DNA of 64,000 nucleotides, taken from assembly GCF_000308635.1 (NCBI RefSeq), contig NZ_BAGD01000106.1, positions 1 to 64,000 on the forward strand. The letters are read 5' to 3'. The notes beneath the pieces are model-generated. The model did not search any database. It was not told the DNA's origin and saw only the letters and a program-made list of their open reading frames with translations. Source of the DNA: Nocardia otitidiscaviarum NBRC 14405. GTDB lineage: Bacteria > Actinomycetota > Actinomycetes > Mycobacteriales > Mycobacteriaceae. Shown here one piece after another: positions 9,120 through 17,227 of the stretch. A program made the position numbers and the translations under genes. Within the stretch, counting starts at the first letter, position 1, and each line of letters opens with the position of its first letter.

Positions 9120-10022
9120 TCAGCGTTGATGCAGGGCTGCACGCAGCCGCTCATACGTCGACGCGAGTTCACCGACCACCTCGGCGGCCGCCCGATCCCG
9201 CTCCGACACCAGCAGCTGCTGTAGGGATCCGATGAGCCGTGCCTGCTCGACCATGACCGCCGCCGCACCGCCGTATCCGATCCGGCGCAGGCAATCCGCC
9301 GCATCCGCGGTCCGGCGCGCGCCCACCCGGACGGCGAACGCGGTCAGGTGTGCCCGCAACCCCGGCGGACACCCATCCGCCAGCATCGCCGCCAGACTCC
9401 GTGCGGCGTCCGGGCTGCCATTGCCCGCCAAGCGTTCCCGCGCCCGCGGCAGACAGGCGGCGACCGCCTCGTCCGCACCCACCACGCGGGTCCGCTCGAA
9501 CTCGGTGTACATGGTGTACGGCTGGCCGTAGTCGACCGAATCCCCACGCCACGCGGAGAGGAAGTCCGACAATTCGATGCGCGCGTACGGATATCCCTGC
9601 GGGTCGTGTGCGGTGACCCCGTCCGCGTCCATGTCGACGACGACCAGGAAGTGATCAGCCCCGATCGGCCCGCGCATCTCCGGTTGGTACCGCAGATACC
9701 CCATCTCGACCGGACCGATGAACACCGGCCCGCCGCGCAGCGCCGCTCCGAGCCGCCCCACGGGATCATCCTCGCTGGTCACCGTGGCTCGCCATCCCAA
9801 CGCCGCCAGCGCCTCCGCCACGCCGATCTCCGGATTCCACCCACCCGGATCGAAGAACGCGACTCCGTCCCCCACCTGCATTCCGAACGGACTCCCGGTC
9901 ACGGTCTCGATCACCGCCGTACCGGGAGCCGCCTCCCCCATCATCATGGCGAGTCCGTTCGCATAGCAGTACGGCCCCGACCCGATATACGAAATCTGTC
10001 TCGTCAGCTGTCCGGCATCCAT
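9120..10022 (-). CDS. C39/BtrH-like papain-fold protein
   Basis: A 300-aa protein with the order of motifs seen in C39-like and BtrH N-terminal (acyl- or peptidyl-transfer) proteins. Cys19 sits in SGPYCYANGLAMMMG, the His in GADHFLVVVDMD (about residues 121-132), followed by the HDPQGYPY strand (about residues 139-146) carrying the Asp/Asn-like third residue. The C-terminal third is helical. There is no signal peptide, so it acts in the cytoplasm, unlike C39 exporters. No bacteriocin or amino-acid-transfer partner is nearby. The fold call is moderate and the activity is unknown. Confidence 0.6.
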   Translation of the reverse strand: MDAGQLTRQISYIGSGPYCYANGLAMMMGEAAPGTAVIETVTGSPFGMQVGDGVAFFDPGGWNPEIGVAEALAALGWRATVTSEDDPVGRLGAALRGGPVFIGPVEMGYLRYQPEMRGPIGADHFLVVVDMDADGVTAHDPQGYPYARIELSDFLSAWRGDSVDYGQPYTMYTEFERTRVVGADEAVAACLPRARERLAGNGSPDAARSLAAMLADGCPPGLRAHLTAFAVRVGARRTADAADCLRRIGYGGAAAVMVEQARLIGSLQQLLVSERDRAAAEVVGELASTYERLRAALHQR

Positions 10023-10150
10023 CGCCCCACGCTGACAGGAGTTCCCGAAAAACGCTACAGCCGAGCATTTTTCGTAGTCTCGCCGCAGTCTCGGCCTTGC
10101 GGCCCGAAATACGCTCGATCAACCGATTCGGGCCCTCTAGCATCGGCCGG

Positions 10151-11173
10151 GTGACGGCATCGACCAATCGGCAGTGGATTCTGCGCCATCGCCCCGGCGC
10201 GACGGTGCGGGACGAAGACTTCGAACTGCGCAGTGCACCGATACCGAGCCCGGCGTCCGGGGAGGCTTTGGTTCGGGTGAAGTGGCTGGGCATCGACGCC
10301 ACGCAGCGTGGATGGCTCAATGACGCCGACAACTACATCGATGCCGTACCGCTGGACACGGTGATGCGCGGCAGCGGTGTCGGGCAGGTGGTGGCCTCGG
10401 CGCATCCGGACTATCCGGTGGGGAGCTGGGTCGCCGGCATGGTGGGCTGGCAGGAGTACGCCGTCGCGTCCGGGACCGGCCTGTTCGGATTGAATGTGGT
10501 GCCGGACGGCGTCCCGCCCCGACTCATGCTCAGTCTGTTCGGCCCGCCCGGCCTGACCGCGTACTTCGGCATGCTGGATATCGGCCGCCCGGAGCCGGGT
10601 CAGACGGTGCTCGTCTCGGCCGCCGCCGGTGCGACGGGTTCGGTGGCGGGCCAGATCGCGAAAATCCTGGGCTGCACGGTGATCGGCATCGCGGGCGGCC
10701 CCCGCAAGTGCGCGTGGCTGCTGGAACAGGCCGGTTTCGACGCCGCGATCGACCATCGCCGCGACGATATCGACGCCCGCCTGCGCTCCCTCGCGCCGCA
10801 CGGTATCGACGTCTTCTTCGACGGTGTCGGCGGGCCGGTTCTCGAACACGGCCTCGCCCACCTCGCCCATCACGCCCGCGTCGTTCTGGCCGGTGCCGTG
10901 GCCACCGGCTACCGGGGCGCCGACCCGGCCACCGGCCCCCGCAACTATCTGCGCCTGGCTCTCACCCGCTCCCGCATGGAGGGTTTCATCTTCCTCGATT
11001 ACGTCGACCGCTTCCCCGAAGCGTTCACCGCCCTCCTGAACTGGCACAACCGGGGCGAACTCGCCCTCGCCGAAACCATCACCCCCGGCCTCGAATCCGC
11101 ACCCTCGGCGCTGCGGGCCCTGTTCGAAGGCCACAATCTCGGCAAACAACTGGTCGAGGTCGCCGACTTCTGA
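10151..11173 (+). CDS. NADP-dependent MDR oxidoreductase (CurA/leukotriene-B4-dehydrogenase type)
   Basis: A 340-aa zinc-independent medium-chain dehydrogenase/reductase. The N-terminal domain opens with NRQWILRHRPGATVRDEDFEL, typical of the CurA/PTGR group, and the Rossmann domain carries AAAGATGSVAGQIAK (about residue 160) and FFDGVGGPVLEHGL. The family reduces C=C bonds of alpha,beta-unsaturated ketones and aldehydes with NADPH. GTG 10151 is the most upstream start that keeps the conserved N-terminus without extra residues. It is divergent from the C39-like gene and followed by the ars cassette, with which no functional link is evident. Confidence 0.9.
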   Translation: MTASTNRQWILRHRPGATVRDEDFELRSAPIPSPASGEALVRVKWLGIDATQRGWLNDADNYIDAVPLDTVMRGSGVGQVVASAHPDYPVGSWVAGMVGWQEYAVASGTGLFGLNVVPDGVPPRLMLSLFGPPGLTAYFGMLDIGRPEPGQTVLVSAAAGATGSVAGQIAKILGCTVIGIAGGPRKCAWLLEQAGFDAAIDHRRDDIDARLRSLAPHGIDVFFDGVGGPVLEHGLAHLAHHARVVLAGAVATGYRGADPATGPRNYLRLALTRSRMEGFIFLDYVDRFPEAFTALLNWHNRGELALAETITPGLESAPSALRALFEGHNLGKQLVEVADF

Positions 11174-11229
11174 CCACGCTCGCCGCTCCCCGGCCCACCG
11201 TATGTTCACCGGATGTTTGCTTGCCCGCT

Positions 11230-11262
11230 GATTCGACAATCATCAATATCGATGTGTGTCTA
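11230..11262. promoter_or_regulatory. Putative ArsR operator/promoter
   Basis: Immediately upstream of the arsR start is an A/T-rich stretch with an imperfect dyad, CATC-AATATC-GATG (about 11241-11254), flanked by CGACA and TGTGTC. ArsR/SmtB repressors bind short imperfect dyads near or over the promoter, often overlapping the first codons. The position suits autoregulation of arsR - aquaporin - arsC. Confidence 0.4.
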
Positions 11263-11627
11263 ATCGAGAGTTGCCGCTGCTCGAGGCGAGCCCGCCCGGG
11301 TGCGAGGTCACCTCGCTGGCTCGCCAACCGCTGACCACCGCGGCGGCCGCCGAACTCGCCGCGGTGTTCAAGGCGCTGTCGGATCCGGTGCGGTTGCGGC
11401 TGTTGAGCGTGGTGGCCAGCCACACCGGCCAGGAAGCCTGCGTCTGCGATCTGTCGGAGGGCTTCGATGTCAGCCAGCCCACCATCTCCCATCACCTGAA
11501 GGTGTTGCGCGCGGCCGGGCTGCTCAGCAGTGAGCGGCGGGGTTCCTGGGTGTACTACCGCGTCGAACCCGCGGCACTGCACCAGCTTTCGCAGCTACTC
11601 GGAGGCGGCACGGAGGAGGCGCGATGA
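11256..11627 (+). CDS. arsR: ArsR/SmtB family metalloregulator
   Basis: A 123-aa winged-helix repressor. The recognition region reads VSQPTISHHLKVLRAAGLL (about residues 72-90) and the wing ERRGSWVYYRV. ACVCDL (about residues 61-66) supplies two cysteines in helix alpha-3, the usual ELCVCDL arsenite-sensing site, so As(III)/Sb(III) is the likely inducer. The frame starts at GTG 11256. Its stop overlaps the start of the aquaporin gene by 4 bp (ATGA), giving tight coupling in an ars operon. Confidence 0.92.
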   Translation: MSNRELPLLEASPPGCEVTSLARQPLTTAAAAELAAVFKALSDPVRLRLLSVVASHTGQEACVCDLSEGFDVSQPTISHHLKVLRAAGLLSSERRGSWVYYRVEPAALHQLSQLLGGGTEEAR

Positions 11628-12358
11628 GCACGCTGGCGCGGCGGCTGCTGGCCGAGTTCGTCGGGACGGCGCTGCTGGTGTGCGTCGTCGTCGGCTCCGG
11701 CATCGCCGCTCAGCAGTTGTCGCCGGACGATGTGGGCCTGCAACTACTGGAGAACTCCACCGCCACGGTCTTCGGCCTCGCGGTGCTGATCCTCATCTTC
11801 GGCCCGGTGTCCGGCGCGCATTTCAACCCCGTGGTGTCGGCGGCCGATTGGCTGGCGGGGCGACGCCGGGGCACCGGCCTGAGCACCACCGAGCTGCCCG
11901 CCTACATCGGCGCGCAGCTCATCGGCGGCATGCTCGGCGCGGTGCTGGCGAACATCATGTTCGACCTGTCGGCGCTGCAGATCTCCGGACGCGATCGTGT
12001 CACCACCGGACATCTGGTCGGCGAGGTGGTCGCCACCGCCGGGCTGATCGCGGTGATCTTCGCGCTGGCCCGCTCCGGGCGCGCCGCGCTGTCGGCCGCC
12101 GCGGTCGGCACCTATATCGGCGCGGCGTACTGGTTCACCAGTTCCACCTCGTTCGCCAATCCGGCCGTGACGGTCGGCCGGATCTTCTCCGACACCTTCG
12201 CCGGTATCGCCCCCGCGTCGGTGCCCGCCTTCATCACCGCCCAGATCATCGGTGGCGCACTGGGTTTGGCGCTCATCGTGACCCTGTACCCGGACACCCC
12301 GGACACCGCCAACAATGTCGTCGTCCCGCATGCCGACGACGACCGCCCGCTACGCTGA
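11624..12358 (+). CDS. MIP family aquaglyceroporin of arsenic operon
   Basis: A 244-aa six-helix channel. The two half-helix signatures are NPV in HFNPVVS (about residues 68-70) and NPA in FANPAVTVGR (about residues 179-181); the first NPA is modified to NPV. Homologues encoded next to arsR and arsC (AqpS type) let As(III) leave the cell down its gradient after arsenate reduction. The gene sits between arsR and arsC, with a 4-bp overlap to arsR. No ArsB or Acr3 pump is present in the cassette, consistent with an AqpS-type route. Confidence 0.9.
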   Translation: MSTLARRLLAEFVGTALLVCVVVGSGIAAQQLSPDDVGLQLLENSTATVFGLAVLILIFGPVSGAHFNPVVSAADWLAGRRRGTGLSTTELPAYIGAQLIGGMLGAVLANIMFDLSALQISGRDRVTTGHLVGEVVATAGLIAVIFALARSGRAALSAAAVGTYIGAAYWFTSSTSFANPAVTVGRIFSDTFAGIAPASVPAFITAQIIGGALGLALIVTLYPDTPDTANNVVVPHADDDRPLR

Positions 12359-12374
12359 AGGACGCCATCCACCA

Positions 12375-12698
12375 ATGACCACTACTCCCAGTGTGCTTTT
12401 CGTCTGCGTCCACAACGCCGGGCGCTCGCAGATGGCCGCCGCCTTCCTGACCCACCTCGCCGGGGACCGGGTGGAGGTCCGCTCCGCCGGATCCGCACCC
12501 GCCGACCAGATCAATCCGGCCGCCGTGGCCGCCATGCGCGAACTCGGCATCGACATCTCCGCGGCGACCCCCAAGATCCTCACCGCCGACGCCGTCCAGG
12601 ATTCCGACGTGGTGATCACCATGGGCTGCGGCGACACCTGCCCCTACTTCCCGGGTAAGCGGTACCTGGACTGGAAGCTGGACGATCCGGCAGGGTAG
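12375..12698 (+). CDS. arsC: Arsenate reductase (LMW-phosphatase type), truncated by an amber codon
   Basis: A low-molecular-weight phosphatase-like arsenate reductase. The CX5R loop is intact (Cys11-VHNAG-Arg17, then SQMA) and the second motif MGCGDTCPYFPG supplies cysteines near residues 83-88. The frame stops after KLDDPAG at TAG 12696-12698, giving 107 aa. Reading on in the same frame continues as GVDAVRGIRDEIERRVRGLL and ends at TGA 12786-12788. That is the normal family C-terminus, so the TAG replaces what is normally a Gln codon (CAG). The product probably lacks its last helix and may be inactive unless the stop is read through. Confidence 0.88.
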   Translation: MTTTPSVLFVCVHNAGRSQMAAAFLTHLAGDRVEVRSAGSAPADQINPAAVAAMRELGIDISAATPKILTADAVQDSDVVITMGCGDTCPYFPGKRYLDWKLDDPAG

Positions 12699-12877
12699 GG
12701 TGTCGATGCCGTGCGCGGCATCCGAGACGAGATCGAACGGCGGGTGCGGGGCCTGCTGGACGAGCTCGGCATCGCACCGCGCGCGTGACCCGGTACTCAC
12801 CCGCGTCGAATACCTGAAGCCCGCCGCCACCCATGGAAAGGTGGTGGCATGGCTGGGTGCGTTGAGGTGATTCGCCG

Positions 12878-13318
12878 ATGATGTCCGATCCGGAGCTGAA
12901 CCCCGCTGCCGTCGAGATCGGCAGTTTCTTCCCACAACCGCCGGATACGGTCTGGCACGCGCTGACCGATCCGGATCTTCTGGAGCAGTGGCTGCTGCGT
13001 TCGGTCGGCTTCGCCCCCGCCGTCGGCACCCACTTCATCTTCTCCCTACCCACCCGCCCGCCCGGCGAGATCGCCTGCGAGGTCCTGACCGCCGAACCCG
13101 CCACCCGACTGACCTTCCGCTGGATCGACCTCCGAGCCGACTACCCCGCCCGCTGGATAGTCGACTGGACCATCCACCCCCAAGGCCGCGGCACCCGCCT
13201 CCTACTCACCCAAACCGGCTTCGACATCGAGGACCGCCGCCAGAAGATGGCCCGCAACGCCATGGAGCGCGGCTGGAAGGGCACCCTGTCCCGCTTGCGC
13301 GAACTCCTCGATCGGTGA
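12878..13318 (+). CDS. SRPBCC/AHSA1 domain protein
   Basis: A 146-aa START-like helix-grip protein: FFPQPPDTVWHALTDPDLLEQWLL at the N-terminus (about residues 18-41), TRLTFRWIDL in the central sheet, and a long C-terminal helix ending TLSRLRELL. AHSA1-type proteins bind hydrophobic ligands or act in stress response; many lie beside ArsR regulators. AGGTGA precedes ATG 12878. Its stop abuts that of the convergent M48 gene (TGATCA). Confidence 0.85.
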   Translation: MMSDPELNPAAVEIGSFFPQPPDTVWHALTDPDLLEQWLLRSVGFAPAVGTHFIFSLPTRPPGEIACEVLTAEPATRLTFRWIDLRADYPARWIVDWTIHPQGRGTRLLLTQTGFDIEDRRQKMARNAMERGWKGTLSRLRELLDR

Positions 13319-14305
13319 TCACCGCGAGTCACGTTCTCGAACGAAGACCATCGCCTCGGCCATGCCGATGCGGTCGTGGACGAGCGGATGGGTCGATACC
13401 AAGGTGAACAGGCGATCGGGCCAGGACGGCGGGCCGGACCCACGCCTTTCGCCGCGGAAATCATGCCCGTATTCCCGTAGCCAGGACACCACCCCGGATC
13501 CGAAGCCGAGGTCGACCGCCACCCGGTCCGCCACCCACTCGTCGCGCCGGTCGATCGCGCGGGTGGCCAGCCGCTGCGCGACCAGCAGCGCGATGGCGAC
13601 GAGCGCGCCCCGAAGCCCGAACAGCCATATCAGCAGGGCGATCACCGCTGCCCAGGCGGCCGCGTCGGCGGCGACGAGCATCCCGTCCAGAGGAGTCCGG
13701 CGACGTTGGGTCCGGGACCGGACCTCGCGGGTGATGGATACCGCGACAGGCAGCGCGCGCAGCGGAAGCGCGTACCAGTACAGCATGACGTACCAGAAAT
13801 AGTGGGTAGCGCTGAGCAGATGCCCCAGTTCGTGAGCCAGCAGTGCTCGCAGTTGTGCCGGGGCCATCCGATGCACGGCAGCACTTGATATTTCGATGAT
13901 CCGGCCATCGCTTGCCGAACCCCGGACTTCCTCGGACTCCGGCACCGAGATCGCATAGTCCGTCGCCGGTACCCCGGCCGCGCCGACGACCTCACGCCAT
14001 GCCGGGGTGAGTCGGCGGGCTTGCTCCGGAGTAGGAGCGACGCACCCTTCGAGCCGTTGCCGCCGCTGTGCTCGCGTCTGATCCACAACGGGCACAAGGG
14101 AAAGCAGCCACAGCTCGAGGGCGATGATCGTCCCCCACAGCCCGAAGAGACCGCCGAGCCGCGCCACAATCATGCCCGACAGCACCACCGCGGGCATGGA
14201 GACGACCACCCGGACCGCCGTGGAGACGTACCGGTATCGACGCAGAGCCCGACGATATCGGGCGCGTTCCCGTGCTCCGGCGGCTTCCAGGCGAGGTGTC
14301 GACAT
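13319..14305 (-). CDS. M48 family zinc metalloprotease, membrane-bound
   Basis: A 328-aa integral membrane protease of the HtpX/Ste24-like M48 family. The HELGH zinc motif lies at about residues 156-160 (LRALLAHELGHLL), and the third ligand is probably the Glu of RRDEWVADRVAVDLG (about residue 258). Hydrophobic segments flank the catalytic region (about residues 30-75 and 205-245). Such enzymes cleave membrane or misfolded proteins at the cytoplasmic face. It converges with the SRPBCC gene. Confidence 0.88.
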   Translation of the reverse strand: MSTPRLEAAGARERARYRRALRRYRYVSTAVRVVVSMPAVVLSGMIVARLGGLFGLWGTIIALELWLLSLVPVVDQTRAQRRQRLEGCVAPTPEQARRLTPAWREVVGAAGVPATDYAISVPESEEVRGSASDGRIIEISSAAVHRMAPAQLRALLAHELGHLLSATHYFWYVMLYWYALPLRALPVAVSITREVRSRTQRRRTPLDGMLVAADAAAWAAVIALLIWLFGLRGALVAIALLVAQRLATRAIDRRDEWVADRVAVDLGFGSGVVSWLREYGHDFRGERRGSGPPSWPDRLFTLVSTHPLVHDRIGMAEAMVFVRERDSR

Positions 14306-14417
14306 CGCTACCCCCAGCGCGGTCTCTCTCCGAAAATCCAGAGTAGCCAGGGAAAGTGGCGGACACCCCTACATCCGGTGAACTGTACGGACGGGCATGG
14401 ACCGCGGGACCGAATCG

Positions 14418-14610
14418 CTAGTGCGTAGCGGTGAGCGGATGGTCTCCGTAGGGGTTGTCGACGGCGTGGACGGCGACATCACCGCTGATCATGACATCGT
14501 GGCCGCGGTCGTAGTGGAAGACGGGCGTGACGGCGGCGAAGGCTTCGAAACCGGCCCGCAGGGCAGCGGCGCCGGATACCGGTTTGCCCGGTTCGAACGC
14601 CACGGCGGCG
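14418..14610 (-). pseudogene. Fragment of a SnoaL/NTF2-like gene
   Basis: On the minus strand this stretch reads AAVAFEPGKPVSGAAALRAG and continues FHYDRGHDVMISGDVAVHAVD. That is the middle of a SnoaL/NTF2-like fold protein (strand-turn, GRxAIR helix, HxVxxxGDxAL strand). Neither end of the domain is present: the upstream frame is open but unrelated (antisense of the HxlR gene), and downstream it stops at 14418 soon after the last match. I read it as a gene remnant, about 60 codons long. It overlaps the region just upstream of the HxlR start. Confidence 0.55.
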
Positions 14611-14616
14611 GACGGT

Positions 14617-15036
14617 ATGAAGCGCGGCGACCGGAAATCGACCTGCCCGATGAACCTCTTCCTGGAGCTCTTCGGCGACCCCTGGACCCTACTGCTGCTG
14701 CGCGACATGCTGCTGCTCGGCAAACGACGACCAGCCGAGTTCCTGGAATCGGACGAGCGCATCTCCACCAACATCCTTACCGACCGCCTCAAGCGCCTCG
14801 AGGCGGCGGATATGGTGCGCCGCCGCGGCACCGGCCAGCGCAATCAGGTCCACTACCTCCCCACCGAGAAGGCCGTGGACGTACTGCCCGTGCTCTTCGA
14901 TATGGCCCTGTGGAGCATGCGTCACGAATCCGATTCCGCCCCACTGCAATCCGTCATCGACCGCATCCGCACCGACCCGGACGCCTATATCGCCGACATC
15001 CGCGCCGACATCACCCGCGAGACCGCGGCGGCCTGA
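14617..15036 (+). CDS. HxlR family transcriptional regulator
   Basis: A 139-aa winged-helix regulator. FGDPWTLLLLRDMLLLGKRR (about residues 17-36), ISTNILTDRLKRLEAADMV and RNQVHYLPTEKA are the family's consecutive motifs. The MKRGDRKSTCPM opening resembles other HxlR starts, so ATG 14617 is preferred to GTG 14527, whose extra 30 codons would be antisense to the SnoaL remnant. No ribosome-binding site is obvious. Both neighbouring stretches are gene fragments, so its original partner gene may have been lost. Confidence 0.82.
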   Translation: MKRGDRKSTCPMNLFLELFGDPWTLLLLRDMLLLGKRRPAEFLESDERISTNILTDRLKRLEAADMVRRRGTGQRNQVHYLPTEKAVDVLPVLFDMALWSMRHESDSAPLQSVIDRIRTDPDAYIADIRADITRETAAA

Positions 15037-15227
15037 GCCTCGATCGAACGACCAACGAGAGCCGCTGTCACGTAACCTCTTTCATGCCGGCACAATCCGT
15101 GCCACCCGCCGCGGACGGATGACACGGACTGTCGCGGTCGTTCAGGACGCGGAGCTCGCGGCGGTGATGGCGGAGACGAGCGCCTCGTCGGCGTAGGCGA
15201 CCCCGCCGATACCCCACCCGCCGCGCC

Positions 15228-15548
15228 GTGGTCGAATCCTTCCTGACCTTCGCCCGCCCGGTGATCGCCGACGCCACCCGCGGCCGCGGCTGCGCCGTCG
15301 CGGCCGTCACCACACCCGCCGACACCGACGACCTGCGCCGCCTCGCCGCAACGACTTTCACCGCCTGGGCCGACCAACTCACCACCGCCCTCACCACCGC
15401 GGGCATGCCCGCGTCCAACGCCGCCGACCTGTCCCAACTCCTGATCACGATGCTCGAAGGCGCCCAGATCCTCTGCCGCGCCACCGGCGACACCACCCCG
15501 TCCGACCGGGCCGCACGGGCAGCCTTGGCCGCGACGCCGGTCCACTGA
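15228..15548 (+). pseudogene. 5'-truncated TetR regulator (LmrA/YxaF-type C-terminal domain only)
   Basis: About 106 codons that match only the C-terminal ligand domain of LmrA/YxaF-like TetR repressors: VESFLTFARPVIADATRGRG, CAVAAVTTPADTDDLRR, then LLITMLEGAQILCRA. The HTH half that should precede it is absent, and the 190 bp upstream hold no recognisable HTH remnant. It could be translated from GTG 15228 but would not bind DNA. I interpret it as a truncated pseudogene. Confidence 0.6.
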
Positions 15549-15793
15549 GGACCGGAACACCGCCGGTCGCAGCGTGACCGCCACTCCAGGTGACCCTCTT
15601 CCCCGTCATTACCGGCGCATCGGGGCCTGGATCCGATCTTCCAGCACGCGGCGGACTTCGACCTCGACCTGGTCGGGACACGCACCCTCGACGGCAGCAT
15701 CCAGGAGCTCATCCACCGCCCGACCCGGCACACCTGAGTCCGCCCGTTCAGCCCTGCGGGCGGTCGAGCAGCCCGGTAACGATCAGATCCGCA
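15549..15793. other. Non-coding stretch with possible decayed coding remnants
   Basis: No intact gene. One forward frame contains a Rossmann-like ITGASGPG (around 15608-15631), and another contains HAADFDLDLVGTRTLDGSIQ just downstream, ending at a stop near 15737. These could be frameshifted remains of a dehydrogenase, but neither is long enough to identify. Confidence 0.25.
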
Positions 15794-16399
15794 TCAGCCG
15801 GTGGCCGCGGCGACGAGTGCCGCGATGAGGCGGCGGCTGCGGGCGCTCATCTGGGCGGCGGTCTGCTCGGGGTGGCGCTGCCACCACAGCACGAGTGAGG
15901 TCACCGTCCCCATCCAGACGTCGGTGAGCGCGGACAGATCCATCGGATCGGTGAGATCGGTCGCGCGCAGCGCATCGGCGACACCGCGGGCGGCCTGGGC
16001 GGCGATCTCGCGACGCGCGGTCCGGACGGCGTCGGCGGCCGGGCCGGTCTCGGGATGCGATCTGTCGAACAGGACCGTCCAGTCGTGCGGGCGCGGCTCC
16101 AGTGCGACGAACAGCGCGTCAAGGGTGCGCTGCGCCATCGCCGGATCGCTGCCCGCGGTGATAGCGCCCTCGATCGCCTCCGACAGAATCGCGGCGGCAC
16201 GGTGCACGCAGGCGATGTACAGGTTGTCCTTGGACTGGAAGTAGGTGTAGACCAGCGGCTTGGAGATACCGGCACGCTGCGCGACCTCCACCGGCGAGAG
16301 CCCCGCGTAGCCGACGCGCCCGATCTCGGCCACGGCGGCATCGAGAATCGACTGCTCCCGCTCCGCGCGCGGGACGCCCTTGGTTCCGGCTGTACTCAC
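15794..16399 (-). CDS. TetR family transcriptional regulator
   Basis: A 201-aa TetR/AcrR repressor. The HTH lies in residues 10-57 (EQSILDAAVAEIGRVGYAGL, then VAQRAGISKPLVYTYFQSK). The C-terminal domain has a TDVWMGTVTSLVLWWQRHPE helix. GTG 16399 precedes a normal N-terminus (STAGTKGVPRAERE). It is divergent from another TetR gene starting at 16475. The 19-bp dyad at 16452-16470 between them could serve either or both. Confidence 0.9.
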   Translation of the reverse strand: MSTAGTKGVPRAEREQSILDAAVAEIGRVGYAGLSPVEVAQRAGISKPLVYTYFQSKDNLYIACVHRAAAILSEAIEGAITAGSDPAMAQRTLDALFVALEPRPHDWTVLFDRSHPETGPAADAVRTARREIAAQAARGVADALRATDLTDPMDLSALTDVWMGTVTSLVLWWQRHPEQTAAQMSARSRRLIAALVAAATG

Positions 16400-16451
16400 A
16401 CCGCCATCCAACCATCGGCTCGACCGGCGTCCGGCATCCCAACGAGCCAAT

Positions 16452-16470
16452 ACGAGACGTACCGTCTTGT
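16452..16470. promoter_or_regulatory. TetR-type operator between divergent tetR genes
   Basis: An inverted repeat, ACGAGACG-TAC-CGTCTTGT, matches in 7 of 8 positions per arm. It lies 4 bp before ATG 16475 and about 50 bp from GTG 16399. The AGACG-TAC-CGTCT core is typical of operators of AcrR-like TetR proteins in actinobacteria. Its position would block translation-proximal transcription of the rightward gene. Confidence 0.6.
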
Positions 16471-16474
16471 TAAG

Positions 16475-17074
16475 ATGGACCCCATGGCCACCCACCCCGC
16501 CCCCACCCGTCGCCGCGAGAGTTCGCGCATCGCCATCCTCGACGCCACCCGCGCCCTGCTCAGCGAGGTCCCGTACGCGAAACTGACCATCGAATCGATC
16601 GCCGCCCGCGCCGGGGTCGGCAAACAGACCATCTACCGCTGGTGGGAATCCAAGGGCGCGGTGGTCCTCGACTCCTTGCTCGCGGTGAGTGAGCACCCGG
16701 ACGGCACCGGGATCGAACTCCCGGATTCCGGCGACTTGGCCGCCGACCTGAAAGCGGTATTACGCGCCACCACAGCCGAATTCGCCGATCCCGCGTTCAG
16801 CGCCCCGATCCGCGCCGTGATGATCGAGGTCATCGCCGACCCCGCCCTGGCCGCTACCTACCGAGAGAAACTTCAACAACCCACCCAAGAAGCGATCCTC
16901 ACCCGCTTGCGCAGCGCCCAACACGCCGGCCAACTCCGCCCCGACGCCGACCTCCCCCTCGTCATCGACATGCTCTACGCCCCCCTCACTCACCGCTGGC
17001 TCCTCCACTCGCCCACCCTCGACGACGCCTTCGCCGACGCCGTGGTCGACGCCGTTCTGCACGGATTCGCCTAG
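16475..17074 (+). CDS. TetR family transcriptional regulator
   Basis: A 199-aa repressor with an N-terminal HTH (SRIAILDATRALLSEVPYAK, then IAARAGVGKQTIYRWWESKG) and a TetR_C-type ligand domain (DPAFSAPIRAVMIEVIADPA). The KQTIYRWW recognition helix marks the AcrR subgroup. Start is ATG 16475 or ATG 16484, directly after the 16452 dyad, so it is probably autorepressed. The DoxX-like gene at 17228 follows on the same strand after 153 bp and may be a target. Confidence 0.9.
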   Translation: MDPMATHPAPTRRRESSRIAILDATRALLSEVPYAKLTIESIAARAGVGKQTIYRWWESKGAVVLDSLLAVSEHPDGTGIELPDSGDLAADLKAVLRATTAEFADPAFSAPIRAVMIEVIADPALAATYREKLQQPTQEAILTRLRSAQHAGQLRPDADLPLVIDMLYAPLTHRWLLHSPTLDDAFADAVVDAVLHGFA

Positions 17075-17227
17075 CGCCCAACGCGATACCGTCGCGACCT
17101 TCGACACCGCGCGGCACCCCGGTCATGAGCTATCCCTGAGATCTCGCCTCACTGTGTCAGGTTTCCGCGCCCTCACTCGTCAGAGCAGCAGGAAACCGTT
17201 CCGACAGAAATCAGGAAGCAGTCGATC

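Noticed and set aside
15590..15740. Short-chain dehydrogenase-like ITGASG motif downstream of the TetR fragment
   Set aside because: Too short, and the following residues do not continue the Rossmann fold in any frame. Kept only as a possible remnant.
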